From contig CM073887.1 in NCBI GenBank assembly GCA_037176705.1, positions 30,569,501 to 30,633,500 of the forward strand: a stretch of 64,000 nucleotides of DNA, in the 5' to 3' direction. The first letter of the stretch is position 1; every line of letters begins with the position of its first letter. Of this stretch, positions 35,373-47,116 are shown piece by piece. A program made the position numbers and the translations under genes. This stretch comes from Molossus alvarezi. Lineage: Eukaryota; Chordata; Mammalia; Chiroptera; Molossidae. The notes beneath the pieces were generated by a model, which was not told the origin of the DNA, ran no database searches, and was given only the letters and a program-made list of their open reading frames with translations.

Positions 35373-36494
35373 TATAAGGAACATGGGCATCAGGTGTTGC
35401 TTCTTTGGCTTTACCCAATCCCACCCATTCTCTCTCTTCTGGTAATGCAATGACTGGAAAAGTCAAAACACACTTTCCGTCCTCTCTTGCAGTTAACGTT
35501 CTGATGTCATACAGCTTCTGTGAATGAAGCACAATGGCACAGAATTTAGAAGTGAGGTAAATGCCATCTCCCTGCAGCTGTGATTTCTGGCAAACGCATT
35601 TTAACAGCTATGAGTATTTTTGGTTACTGGGCACTAATTTCAGAGTCTGCATACCAGGGCATGAAGTAGTAATTGTGAAAGTGGAAGTAGAATCAGTTTC
35701 CTAGAATCCAGATTACTACTAGGGTCAGATATCCTTAGAAACAGTAGTCTATTGGTAATCCTTGACTTCCCATCAACTATCCTTTCAATCATGTTTAATC
35801 ACCAAGTTCCCTTGAAATATCATAGTGGTCTTTTGCATTGAACTAAGATAGATACAGAGGAGAAGAGAGAGACCAGGAAAATGTAAATGAAAGGAAATCA
35901 GTAGATAAAGAGCTAATCAGGATAAATAGTTATATTACATAATGGCAGTTTTATGTCATTGTACAAATTATATAATGCAAGAATGCAAGAGGCTGACACC
36001 TGCCTCCTTGCTTCCAAATTATGTGCAATTATGTTATATTTACAGTAGTAGCTACTCCTAGCTATAAAAGAAACAAGAAAATGTGTTTTAAACTTTCTAG
36101 TCACTGCTATAGCAGAAGATGGACTTGATGGGATTGACTGCTAGTGAAACAAACATTACCTAATACACACATATATATGCTCCTCACATCAGATCTTTTG
36201 TGCTATTTTATTTTAGAATGTTTTATATAAAATCATAAAGCTGAGGTTTACATTGAACACTTTCTATTTTAATAAGAATATTTACATTTTAATAGAACAT
36301 ACTTATATATATAATTTTTATGTATACCTACACAAACATAAAAGTGTATATATTTTATTTTGTTCATGTTTATGGAGAACTTACAAATAATTTAAATATT
36401 ATATTATACTTCTTTGCAATAAAATCTTTAAAATATTTTTAGAACTAACTTTTTCAAGACATTATCTGATCATGACACACTGTTAAAAAAATGA
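35373..36494. other. Unassigned DNA
   Basis: No gene is seen. AT-rich simple sequence covers 36160-36440. Confidence 0.5.
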
Positions 36495-36808
36495 AGAATA
36501 ATTTTACTATCTTACTCTTGGCCATTAGTTTGTCCTCTTTTGGAAAACTGTCTGTTCTAGGTCCTCTGTCCATTTTTAATTGGATTTTTATCTACCTTCT
36601 GTTGAGTTGTATGAATACTTTATATATTTTGGAAATTAACCTCTTATCTGATATAGCATTGGCAAATATGCTCTCCCATACAGTGGGTTCCCTTTACAGT
36701 TTGATGCTGGTTTCTTTTGCTATGCAGAAGCTTTTTAGTTTAATGTAGTCTCATTTGTTTATTATTTTCTTTGTTTCTCATGCTCTAGGAAATGTATCAG
36801 TGAAAGTT
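36495..36808 (-). mobile_element. Inverted 5' segment of an L1 (ORF2 C-terminal part)
   Basis: The plus strand reads as reversed L1 ORF2: CATTTTTAATTGGATTTTTA, CAGTGGGTTCCCTTTACAG, ATGCAGAAGCTTTTTAGTTT, AATGTAGTCTCATTTGTTTA. This L1 segment normally lies just upstream of the one that follows at 36812, but in the same orientation. Here it is flipped, which is the signature of twin priming. No frame is open throughout. Confidence 0.85.
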
Positions 36809-36933
36809 CCATAATGGATACCATCAACAAATCAACAAAGGACATGTGCCGCCAAGGATGTGGAGAAAAGGGTATCTTAGTACACTGCTGGTGAAAATGC
36901 ACACTGCTGCAGCCATTATAGAAAACAGTATTG

Positions 36934-37182
36934 GCCCTGGACAGTTTGGCTCAGCGGTTAGAGCGTCGGCCTGCGGTCAAGAGAGACCCGGGTTCAGTTG
37001 CCGCTAAGGGTTCGAGTCTCGGTTGCAGTTTGTCCCCGGCCCTGGTTGGGGTCGTGTGGGTGGCAGCCACTCAATGTGTCCCTTTCATGTCGATGTTTCT
37101 CTCTCTTTCTTCCTCTGTCCCTCCCGCTCTATCTGAAGATGAATGCAAAAATGTCCTCGGGTGAGAATAAAAAAAAAAAAAA
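36934..37182 (+). mobile_element. Bat SINE, group B, nested in L1 (first of two)
   Basis: GGCCCTGGACAGTTTGGCTC, TTAGAGCGTCGGCCTGCGG, GGTTGCAGTTTGTCCCC, TTTCATGTCGATGTTTC, CCGCTCTATCTGAAGATGAA, tail TGTCCTCGGGTGAGAATA then an A-run. The L1 target AAAACAGTAT precedes it; AAGAGTATT follows. Confidence 0.95.
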
Positions 37183-37192
37183 AAAGAGTATT

Positions 37193-37436
37193 GCCCTGGC
37201 TGGTTTGGCTTGGTGGTTAGAGCGTCGGCTCACAGGCCAGAGAGGCCTGGGCTTGGTTCCCGCTAAGGGCACATACCTCGGTTACAGTTTGTCCCGGCCT
37301 TGGTTGGGGTTGTGTGGGTAGCAACCAGTCAATGTGTTTCTCTCACATCAATGTTTCTCTCTCTTCCTTCCTCTCTCCCTCCCACTCTATCTCAAGATAA
37401 AAATGCAAAAATGTCCTTGGGTGAGGAATAAAAAAA
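37193..37436 (+). mobile_element. Bat SINE, group B, nested in L1 (second of two)
   Basis: GCCCTGGCTGGTTTGGCTTG, GGTTAGAGCGTCGGCTCAC, CTCGGTTACAGTTTGTCCC, TCTCACATCAATGTTTC, CCCACTCTATCTCAAGATAA, tail TGTCCTTGGGTGAGGAATA then an A-run that merges with the third copy of the target (AAAACAGTAT at 37437-37446). Confidence 0.95.
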
Positions 37437-38079
37437 AAAACAGTATGGAGTTTCCTTAAAAAATTAAAAATGCAATTGCCATTTGACCCAGTGATTCCAC
37501 TTCTAGGAATATATCCTAAAAATCTTGAAACACCAATCAGAAAGAATATATGCACCTCTATGTTCATAGCATAGCTCAGATCTGGAAAAGCCCAAATATT
37601 CAGCAGTAGATGAGTGGATAAAAAGCTGTGGTACATTTATACAGTGGAATACTATGCAGCTATAAAAAAGAAAGATCTATTACTCTTTGAGAGAGCATGG
37701 AGGGACCTGGAGAGTATTATGCTAAGAGAAATAAGCCAGTCAGAGAAAGACAAGTATCACATGATCTCACTTATTTGTGGCATATAATAAACAAAATAAA
37801 CTGATGGGCAAAATAGATCCAGAGACATGGAAGTAGGAATCAGACTGATGAACCTCAGAGGGAAGGGGGGTGGAGGGTTTGGATGAGATAAACCAAAGTA
37901 CTTATGTGCATATATTCAGAACAAATGGACACAGATAATAGTAAGGTGAAAGAGGGGGCACAGCAGGAGCAGGGAGGAAAGGGGTCAATAGGGGAAATAA
38001 GGAGGTCATTTGTAATATTTTCATCAATAAAGATACATTTCTGAAAAAAGAATTATAATATTTGTAAATAAGAGTTCAT

Positions 38080-38317
38080 ATATATATATTTTTTAAATCC
38101 TTATCCAATGATATAGAGAGAGGAAAGCATGGGGGGAGAGAGAGAGAGAAACATTGATGAAAAAGAGAGAGAAACATCAATCTGCTGTCTCCTGTAGGAG
38201 CTCTGAACCTAGGTCCAAAACCACAACCCAGGCATGTGCCCTGACCAGGAATTGAACCTGTGACCCTTTAGTTCACGGGAACATGCTCAATCCAACCGAT
38301 CGGCACGGGCCAGGGTG
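38080..38317 (-). mobile_element. Bat SINE with perfect 10-bp TSD
   Basis: Minus-strand reading begins CACCCTGGCCCGTGCCGATC, with GGTTCAATTCCTGGTCAGGG, GCATGCCTGGGTTGTGG, two successive GATGTTTCTCTCTC-like blocks, and a degraded ATATCATTGGATAAGGATTT tail. AAGAGTTCAT flanks it exactly (38070-38079 and 38318-38327). Confidence 0.94.
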
Positions 38318-38327
38318 AAGAGTTCAT

Positions 38328-39339
38328 TCTTAAATAACTTTAACCAAATAAATACTAGAAAATTATCTCTGAAAGGTGAAAACTGTCATACAAAAGTGTT
38401 CAATTACTGTTAAAAATTTTAATGCCTTTGTCATAAAGGAAACAAAACTAAAAAGAAATAAATTTAAATGTAGTACTTGTGATATTCCCCTCAACACTCT
38501 GTTCTTCCTAAGCAGAAAAAAATCCCTTCTTCCTTTCTTTCTTCTTTCTTTCTTTTTTGGAGCAACAATTTTCCCTGCCTCAGGAAACAAATCACAATCA
38601 TTTCAAAACCACGAAGCCTATGGGCCCAATTGGGCCTACTCCCTGTTTTGATGTCAACTTCGTTGGACCGTAGCCATGTTCACTTATTTACATGCTGTCT
38701 ACCTATGGCTGCTCTCACACGCCACCAGCAGAGCTGAGTCATTGCCAACTGCTACCATTCAACTCTCAATGCCTAAAATACGACTCTCTGGTCCTTTACA
38801 TAAAAAAATTGCCAATACATGCTTTAAACCATTTTGAATAATTCTATTCTTTTTCCCTGAGGTTTAGACTGTGTGCCTCCTTTAAGTCAAAACTGATGAC
38901 ATGAGAGTTCTACATGACAGAATAGAAGCCAATATCTATGGAAGGCTTCTGGAAAAAATATTTTGCCTTGAAAAGGAAGAGACAGAAGCAAGAGAAGAGT
39001 TAATGGGTTCACATGTCTCCCCTTCTTTCTTTCATGGATTTCCTCCAACTGTGGCAGCCACATGACCACACAAGCAATGGTCATGAGAAGAACATGATCA
39101 AATCATCGTCATCATGAACAACAATAATGCCATGTCAAAGACGGCAGATTAATAATGTCTGGTCCCTGATTTCATAGATGTACTCCTGTCTCAGCTTTTT
39201 ACTTTCCACTTCAATATATTGTTTGTAAAAGCATTTTGTCTTTTTTAAACCAATATTATTTTTGCACACTCTATGTGCAAAAATAGAATGCAGCTTAAGG
39301 ATTTTTATAGTATACTATATATTTATTTTTACATTAATC
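38328..39339. other. Unassigned DNA with a CTTT microsatellite
   Basis: A CTTT-type tract lies at 38529-38557. Two open frames overlap in opposite directions across it; neither shows a known protein pattern. Confidence 0.5.
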
Positions 39340-39470
39340 ATATACAGTCTCCATTAGAATTTAAACTGAATGAGGACCCCAAAAATGACTTATTTGCATT
39401 ATTATTATATTCCTTGTACACAGAATAGTGCCTAGAATGTGGCAGGCACTCAAAAAATCTTAACATTTTT
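39340..39470 (+). mobile_element. L2-like 3' end relic
   Basis: TTAGAATTTAAACTGAATGA then AGAATAGTGCCTAGAATGT and GGCAGGCACTCAAAAAATC follow the order of the ancient L2 3' end (gene-wide '...GTGCCTGGCACATAGTAGGCACTCAATAAA' pattern). Confidence 0.5.
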
Positions 39471-40197
39471 CAATATTTAATGTTACAATATTATAACAAG
39501 AAATTTGGACATCTAAAAGAATTAAAATATTTCTTGTAAAGTATATATTACCATAATTATCTCAGAAAATAAAAAACTTGAATAGACTAATTAATGTAGA
39601 AAAAAGGGTTCAATATTTAATATTACTCAATAAAAACTTATGGTTCCAGCAACCTGTTAATAGGCAGCCAGAAATTATTCCCACTGAAAATATCTAGAAA
39701 TGTCACATACAATTTTAACATTTATTTGAATGCATAGTTTCAAATAAAAAGAAACTAGATTAAAACCCTTGGTGCCAGGAATATAGAAGAATAAAATCCA
39801 GTTTAATCAGATTATAGTTGAGGAGAGGTATTGGCTATTTCAGGATGGGAGAAAGGACTGGTTTAGGAAGCAAAGGGTCTACATTTTAATATCTATGTAG
39901 GGAAAAAATATGAGACCTGAGCTTATGGGAGTAGTAAGATGAATACAAACCCTCATGTAAGGCAAAAATACTTGAAGGGCTCCATAAAGGGTGGGCTTAT
40001 AAAAGGGTAAACTATGCAAAAGACCTGTCTACAAGCAAAGAAAGACTACAGAGTGTTTCTACATTGAAAAAAAAATATCTCCAGGTAATTGGTAGCCATG
40101 AGCTATACCATACATAGTTTTGTAGTTAGACTCTATGCCCTACTTATTGGCATATAATAATCAAGTTGAGAGATTATTATAAAAATCAGTCTCTGAA
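39471..40197. other. Unassigned AT-rich DNA
   Basis: No gene or classified repeat is recognised. Confidence 0.5.
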
Positions 40198-40411
40198 GCC
40201 CAGCTAGAGTGGCTTAGTTGTTTGAATATCCTTCATGCACCAAAAGGTTGCCTGTTCAATTCCTAGTCAGGGCCCATGCCCTGGTTGCAGATTTGATCCC
40301 TGGTAGGGGGCATGCAGAAAGCAGCCAATCGATCTCTCCCTCTCATATTGATGTTTTTTTTTTTCTCTCCCTTCATCTCTAAAAATTAATAAAATTTTTT
40401 TTTAAAAAAAG
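40198..40411 (+). mobile_element. Bat SINE, group A
   Basis: GCCCAGCTAGAGTGGCTTAG, ATGCACCAAAAGGTTGCC, B box GTTCAATTCCTAGTCAGGG, GATCCCTGGTAGGGGGCATG, AGCAGCCAATCGATC, tail AAAATTAATAAAATTTTTTT. No clean TSD is seen. Confidence 0.92.
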
Positions 40412-40559
40412 GATTTTAATTTTCTAAATCTCTAAATTAAAGAATTTTTATAATTTAGAATTCAATGAAATACAAATTTATTTTATTAAATTGAAAAAAA
40501 TTAGTGTTTTATTTGGAACCCAAAAGAATTAAAGCACAGATCCAAATGTGTTCTTTTTT

Positions 40560-40771
40560 TTTTTTTAATTTTAGAGAGAGAGCAAAGGAGAGGGAGACAG
40601 AAATAGAAACATCAATGAGAGAGAGTATCGATTGGCTGCCTCCTGCATGCCCCTCACTGGGGATTCGGCCCACAACCTGGGCATGACCAGGTTGATGCCC
40701 TGACCAGGAATCAAACCGGCAACTTCTTGGTGAATGGGTCAACACTCAACCAATGAGTCATACCAGCCGGG
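40560..40771 (-). mobile_element. Bat SINE, group A, with 18-bp TSD
   Basis: Minus-strand reading: GCCCGGCTGGTATGACTCAT, TTGACCCATTCACCAAGAAG, B box GGTTTGATTCCTGGTCAGGG, then CCAGTGAGGGGCATGCAGG, GGCAGCCAATCGATAC, tail CTAAAATTAAAA. The flanks CCAAATGTGTTCTTTTTT (40542-40559) and CCAAACATGTTCTTTTTT (40772-40789) match at 16 of 18. Confidence 0.94.
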
Positions 40772-40789
40772 CCAAACATGTTCTTTTTT

Positions 40790-41997
40790 AACTAAAGCCC
40801 AAAGACACTGAAACTCAGCATCAATCCTCTGCAGTTCTAGTTGCTTGGTCTCAGCCCCTGGCACCTCACTAGGTCCCCTGGAGAGATAAAATTGCCTCCA
40901 CAACTTTGGTCTGGGCTGCTTTTTCTGGAATGGTATCTTCAAGTCAGTGAAAGTAGAATTAGTTCAACAGTAAGTCTTCCAGGCTTGCTTTTTCAAAAAA
41001 GTCCAAAAAGTTTCAAAATTTCCAAGACTATTAGGGAACTCGGTCCCACATTCACAAAATTTTAAAAAACAGCATTTAGAAGAGTTATTTTCATCCACAT
41101 TTTGTTCACTGAACCTGCTATTATATCAGGGTTTGCCAGATATCAAGGCAGACGCAGATTTTTGCAGTAAATGTTTCTTCCTGGAAGGAACATAGTTGGA
41201 GAAAACCTTGTTTTCCATTTTGCCAGGATAACAGTGTCTTTTTAGTTCATTCTGTCTCTTTGTCTTTCCTGCCTTATTGATTCTGAACAAATTACACACT
41301 ACCATCTGCTTTCTCCTTTTACATCTGAACTTCTGAGGGCTTCTGGAGAAATTCACAAGACTGTATCAATAGCTTCTGCTACATTTCCTGGTTTCCAACC
41401 TCTAGTGACTTATTACAACTCCATCTGCCAAATTTTTATTCACATCTAACACTTTTTGTATGTCCCTCCAAACACTAATCCATATGTTTCTAAATATGCA
41501 AGCTTAAAAATCCCATACACTAACATTTTTGAAATTGCCTGACTTTGTATTTTTTTAAAAAATCATAAAACAAAAGACAGAAAAATAAAATATTTAGGAA
41601 CTAATCCATATATTTGCATTTTGGGGTGAAAAACTTTTCAAATGACATGGATTTTTCTCCTAGGGTCGGTTTTAAAAAATATATTATAAAAATTGGAAGA
41701 CATTAGACATGATTAATGATTTAGACTTCTATCGCTACTTTTATTTTAAGAAATATAGTACAGAATTACATAAAATTTATCAACAGTAGAACTATAAACA
41801 CTCAAAAACATTTCTATTAGTTGAATTAAACATATACAATGTTTCACTTATACTAATTTTATATATTAATTCTATTTCATAATATTATCAATGATACTCA
41901 ACCAGACATTGCAAGTTTAGCTAAATAGTTGTTTATTTCTGTATCATTTTCCTCTGCTTTCCTTATAGGAGTCTTTTACTCTGTATCCCTGTTCCAG
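40790..41997. other. Unassigned DNA
   Basis: No gene is seen. Positions 40800-41440 are less AT-rich and have several 60-80 codon frames in both directions, but no known family pattern. Confidence 0.45.
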
Positions 41998-42035
<38 letters not shown>

Positions 42036-42041
42036 CACAAC
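41998..42041. repeat. (CA)n microsatellite
   Basis: About 20 CA units with one CG interruption. Confidence 0.97.
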
Positions 42042-43029
42042 TTTTGCTTTATATTGTCTATTCACTGAAGAACAGGACAATAACAGGGAGGTTGGCCTTA
42101 ATATATGAAAGTCTGCTCTGTTCGTACCAGTTGATTCAGACACTATGAATCTCTGTCATACCCTAGATTTAAAACTACCAGGATCAATAGCCATAAAATT
42201 CTTGTGGTACCAAGTGTATCTATCTATAAAGCAAGCTTGCAAAGGGCCAGCAACAACTTCCAGGTAATAAAACTGGCCATTCAACAACCTTCTCAGAGAA
42301 GAAAAACCAGTAACTTCTATTATTCCATCTATAATTGCTCAGGTTTCTGTGGTAAAAGAAAGCAACTGGAAAGATATTGAAAAGAATAAATGAGTCTATC
42401 TTTTATGTCAGCTACAGAAGTAAAAGCTGAAACTTATCCAAAGACTGCCTCCCGCTATATTTTCTTCTTGTCTGGAAACCCATACAAATCCTAAGTATGT
42501 TTCTGAAATTTTTCTACCATAGACAATTCTCAAGTCCCAAGACATATTTTTCTACTTTAGGGAGAGAGAAAGGAGGTGAGAAAATGTCTACTGTCATCTT
42601 GATGGAGGATTCACTTACCTTTTGCAAATATTTTCTTAAATCCTTCAACATTACACACCAGTAACATTTTTAATATAGCCCTTTTAGCTTCTACATTTTT
42701 CAGGAAAGTTATCTGAAGATATTACTTGAATGCAATAATATATAGGGTCTAAAATTATTACACATATTTAGACATCACATTTTTTACATATAAATTTTTT
42801 AAATAATTGATGGACAAGTTGTACAGGTTTCCCCCATTTATAATATGTTACAATTAGGGCCTGTCTGTGTCTTAAAAGTATCTTGAATCCACTCCATAGA
42901 TATTCATTGTAATTGAGGCAGGATAAAAAGAAGCTTGGAAAATTCCTTAATAAGTGGAATGAGGGAAACTGAGGCAAGATAATTAAAGGAGGCCAAGCAA
43001 TTAACAACCTGCTAATAAATCGAAAGATA
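42042..43029. other. Unassigned DNA
   Basis: No gene or classified repeat is recognised. Confidence 0.5.
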
Positions 43030-43910
43030 TTATCTTCCCTAACCAAGGACACTTAGGAGCAGATGGTTTATACCTCTCTTACCTAACCAGAGGGTGAGTA
43101 GCTTAAATCACTCTAGTCAAGAAGAGAAAATAACAGAGACCTAGTTAGTACATTAATGCCAGACAAACTCCAGAATAGATGAAGTCAGGGGAATAAATAA
43201 CAAAAACCCAATTAGAGCTGGACAAACCCAAAATAAAAGTAACGCAGTGAAGCTGACCAGATGATGATCCCAATATGTTCATTTTGATGCATTAGTATGT
43301 GAAAGAACACACCTGGAGAGCTATTGAATATTCTCCTAACACCCTCCTCTGAGAACTCCCCTAAAACTCCTGCCTTTAGAAAATAGATAAGAACTCTCAA
43401 GACAAAGGATCCAGTGCATGGTCCCCTTGGAGCATGCTTTTGTCTTTCCTTTTCTTGGGTGTTTACTTTGTTTTGTTTTGTTTTTTCTCCTAAACTCTAA
43501 GGACCTCCATGAAATTTGAACCGAGGGGAAAAGGGGGGCAGCGGTAGCAGCAGCTCATCTCAGGCTAACCCCCTGAACCTATCTCTAAAGGCTCTCCTTT
43601 TGCTTCTGTAACTTCCTTTCCTGAGTCCATGCAGCCCAGCATGGCTCACTTTTGTTACTGTAACTTCTTTTCCTTCCTCTAGGCAGCCCAGTCTAGACTT
43701 AGCTCCTGTTGCTATGATCTTGCCTCGTCTATCTTAAGCCTTTCCTTTCTTTCACTGTGCCTAGTTTTAACAAATGCACTCTCAAAATCACCAGCACTTA
43801 TAGCATGAAATCTTGCTTACACAAAATCAAGAGCCAACACATTCCAGACTGTGCGGGGGCAGACCTGCCTGGATTCAGGTCACCATCCTGGGACATATTG
43901 ACTTGATTTT
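43030..43910 (+). mobile_element. Possible endogenous-retrovirus LTR or related repeat
   Basis: This stretch differs from its surroundings: it is richer in C and G, with blocks such as ACACCCTCCTCTGAGAACTC, AAGGATCCAGTGCATGGTCC, CCTGAACCTATCTC and GCGGGGGCAGACCTGCC. The overall style recalls an LTR with a purine-rich 5' half and a C-rich 3' half. I see no certain TG...CA ends, duplicated flank, primer-binding site or viral gene. Boundaries are guesses. Confidence 0.3.
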
Positions 43911-44094
43911 GTTAATTAACTCTTTTGTGGCAAAGTCATCAAACTAATCCCCAAAGATCTTAATTATGTCTATTAGACATTAATACAAATCATTAATAAT
44001 AATATTAATTTTTACACCCATATCAAGTCTCCTTATACATGTGATAATTCTAATGATGTGACTGATTCATTAATATAAAAAAATTCAGGAATCA
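43911..44094. other. Unassigned AT-rich DNA
   Basis: Nothing is recognised. Confidence 0.5.
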
Positions 44095-44210
44095 TATTAT
44101 TTAATGCTGGAAGAACCCTCAGAGATCATGGAAAAATCACTGATTATAGTTAAGAAAACTAAAATGAGATAAAAAGCTAGTTAAAATTAAAGATAAAAAT
44201 CAGTTCCCGG
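44095..44210 (+). mobile_element. MIR-related ancient repeat, weak
   Basis: AATGCTGGAAGAACCCTCAG, AGATCATGGAAAAATCAC then AAGAAAACTAAAATGAGAT recalls the '...GCTGGAAGGAACCTTAGAGATCAT...AGAAAACTGAGG' pattern of old mammalian SINE-like repeats. Confidence 0.45.
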
Positions 44211-45424
44211 TACATTGCCAAATGTTCTTCTCGGTATATATGTTTATTTTAAGGTTAGGTTTTTGCCATATCTTTATTGCAAAACTGCCCCATCTATATA
44301 TTTGTTTACATGAAAAGTAGTATTTCAGTAAAAATGAACATAATTTGTTGTAATGAGTCTAAATAGAAAATGTTTTAACTTCCAATTAAATTAATCCAGT
44401 ATTTATTTAGCTCCTAGTCATGTTTATTGTGTAATGTTTCTCAAGGTACTCACAAAGATTCTACCTGATGGTCATGAAGGATGCAACTGATTGTCAAAAT
44501 TACATTTTGAAGGACTGGCATTGTTAGCATCTCTGAATTATCAGCTAAATTTTAGGCAAACCTTATATGTAGAAAGAACCAACCATATTTCCAATCGCAA
44601 GGTGTCTGCATTGCTCTGTTACAATGTTTAACCTCAGTGACCCTTACTACCTGCAGATGAGTTAAATGTATTCATTTTGCTTTCCTCCCAAAACTGTGTA
44701 CTGTTCTGACAGTATATTTGAGAATCTTACTGTTTCTGACGTGGAGATTATCTAGCCCATTGGGGTTGCTTTACAACAATCATTACTCTGATAATGTTGA
44801 ACTCCTTATTGATCTTTTCTTCCACTGAAAGTGTAACTTCCTCTGAGAGTTTAAGACAGGATTTTAAATTCTAATTTGCTCTAGCTCTGTGCGCTTGAAT
44901 GTTATTTACCTCCCATGAGTTGTAAAATGAAGAACTGAACACTAGCTAGGTATTATGTAAGGCCATTCACCAGTTAGTTTGCCTGAGCTGTAAGAAAAAG
45001 AAAATTCAACAAATCTGATTAAGTGATAAAAAATACCTCTGATTTGACCGATCTGTCAATATTTCTCTGTAGGTAGTGGTTATATCTATTTTCCTAATAC
45101 CCAAAAGCAATTTGGGAATTTTGGTTTGCCTCTTTAACTTGTTGATCAATGTGCCATAAGTTAGTGTGCTAAAGAACTAGAGAAGTTTCACTGATAAAAT
45201 TTAGGTTTATGTTCCAATCTAAAATCAATGGTGTTTGTGTTTTTATGGTGAAGGTTAACTTTAATCTAAGCTTCTTTAGCATTGCAAGAGTTTTATAAAA
45301 TCATTCATGATCATCTTGAAAGTTGCTTTAAAGAACAAAATCATTGGTGTGAAATAGTTCTTGACTAAATGTTTCCATGATAGTGGATAGTATTTCTGTT
45401 CCAGTCTCTTTAAAGATTGGCTAA
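44211..45424. other. Unassigned DNA with a weak reversed MIR
   Basis: At 44885-44985, GCTCTGTGCGCTTGAATG, TTATTTACCTCCCATGAG then TTGTAAAATGAAG is reminiscent of reversed MIR. No gene is seen. Confidence 0.4.
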
Positions 45425-45482
45425 GATATATATATATAGAGAGAGAGATAGATATCTCTCTCTATATATATATAGATATATA
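45425..45482. repeat. Palindromic TA/GA microsatellite
   Basis: (TA)n runs into (GA)n, then GATATC, (TC)n and (TA)n. The left (TATATATATAGAGAGAGA) and right (TCTCTCTCTATATATATA) halves are perfect reverse complements around a short centre. Confidence 0.93.
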
Positions 45483-46712
45483 AACAGTTTTAGAGATTAC
45501 CATCTGATATTTTGTTGGAACACCCAGGGAACACCCAGTAAATTTCTGCAATATAAACATTCTTCTGTCACACACATGCTTTTGTTCATAGACACAGCAC
45601 AAGTTTATAAAGATGACTGGCATCAAAACAGACATTGAATAAGAACCTCAAGGATAATGCCCAAAAACCTGGTGAAATATCTACTCTGGGAAATGACTGA
45701 TAAAGTAATAAGCTATATTATTATTTTTGCAGACCAGAGCATTTTATTGAAAATTTGAATTTATAGCTGAACATAGTGGTGGAATATTAAAATTAAAAAA
45801 AAAAAACAGTTAATTAAAAATATAAAAAAATAAAGCACAATTTGTTGGTTTATTGGGGTTGAAATTCAAACAACTTAACCTTGTACAGTGTCCTGAATAA
45901 AAATGTAAAATGAAGTTGATTGTTATCTTGAAGTCAGTTTTCTTTAGAAGCATGTGGAAATCATTAAAATTGGTTATGTATTATTTAATATTTAGTAAAT
46001 AATAATTTATGAATAAGTGCTCATTTGAAGAAAGATTGAGGTTAGAATGAGGAGGCGAGAAAGAAACAGGTAGAGAGTGACAGAGAAAGGTAATTTTTTT
46101 TTTTGAGAATAGAAATACATGTAAAAAATAAATTCTGGTTCATATACAGTTAAAGATTATGAGGGTAGTTAGAGTCAGGTTTCTAAAGTGATATATGATA
46201 AATAGATCAATAAATAATTGAAAATGAAGTAGCAAATACATTTTGATAGTCAACTAATAGCTACCAAATTTCACTTGTTAAATAAAAATAATCAAACACC
46301 TACCTGCATGATATTTAGCAAATAATTTTAGTGACCCAGTACTTCTAAGATAAATTTGCTGTTCATTATGTCTCATACATATTAATAATAGAGAAGAACA
46401 TGCAAAGTTCTGGGTTTTGCATTCATTATAAATTCCATTCCATGAGGATAATGAAACATTTCTGGCAATATAATTCATATAATTCATAGTTATTTCATTT
46501 TTTTGTGTGTTCTCAAAGTCACTTGGCCTATAGAAACAAAGCTTATTAGATCTTGCTTGAATGGTTATTACAAGGATACTTACTCTCTTGGGTCATGTCT
46601 ACAGAACTCAGTTTTATTCAATAGGCAGCATTATTTAAACCATAATCGCTCTTCTATACCTTATCATTCTACATATGGAACAACAAAATGGTTAAAAATT
46701 TCATTTAATGAG
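45483..46712. other. Unassigned AT-rich DNA
   Basis: No gene is seen. The final 14 bp (TTTCATTTAATGAG, 46699-46712) are the TSD of the next SINE. Confidence 0.5.
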
Positions 46713-46955
46713 CACTGGCAGGTTTGGCTCAGTGGTTGGAGCGTCGGCCTGCAGTCCAGAGAGACCCGGGTTCAGTTCCCACTAAGGGCACGTACCTCAG
46801 TTGCAGTTTGTCCCTGGCCCTGGTTGGGTTGTGAGGGTGGCAGCCACTAGATGTATCCCTTTCACATTCATGTTTCTCCCTCTCTCTCTTCCTCTTTCCC
46901 TCCCACTCTATCTGAACAAAAAATGGAAAAAAATACCCTTAGGTAAGGATAAAAT
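46713..46955 (+). mobile_element. Bat SINE, group B, with perfect 14-bp TSD
   Basis: CACTGGCAGGTTTGGCTCAG, TTGGAGCGTCGGCCTGC, B box GGGTTCAGTTCCCAC, CTCAGTTGCAGTTTGTCCC, TTTCACATTCATGTTTC, CCCACTCTATCTGAAC, and tail TACCCTTAGGTAAGGATA. TTTCATTTAATGAG flanks it exactly (46699-46712, 46956-46969). Confidence 0.96.
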
Positions 46956-46969
46956 TTTCATTTAATGAG

Positions 46970-47079
46970 TAATTTTTAAAATAAGTCTCACATATACGCA
47001 TGTACACATAGCCCCCAAATTGTGTGTATATGTGTCTTATTTCAATGGAAACAAATGGAAATCCTATCTATAGAATGAT
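46970..47079. other. Unassigned DNA
   Basis: Nothing is recognised. Confidence 0.5.
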
Positions 47080-47116
47080 CTTTTTACTGTATGTATGACA
47101 TACATACAGTAAAAAG
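47080..47116. repeat. 37-bp perfect palindrome
   Basis: The left arm CTTTTTACTGTATGTATG (47080-47097) and right arm CATACATACAGTAAAAAG (47099-47116) are perfect reverse complements with a single A between them. The sequence is not simple microsatellite. Confidence 0.97.

Larger units (their letters stand above)
36812..38050 (+). mobile_element. L1 3' segment (end of ORF2 and 3' UTR), split by two SINEs
   Basis: CATCAACAAATCAACAAAGG, AAGGATGTGGAGAAAAGGG, GTGATTCCACTTCTAGGAAT, TACAGTGGAATACTATGCAG and GAAATAAGCCAGTCAGAGA are in the order of L1 ORF2 C-terminus. The 3' UTR with GGGGTGGAGG and ATGAGATAAACC text follows, ending in CATCAATAAAGATACATTTC. Frameshifts and two SINE insertions break the frame. 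With 36495-36808 it forms one twin-primed insertion. Confidence 0.88.
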
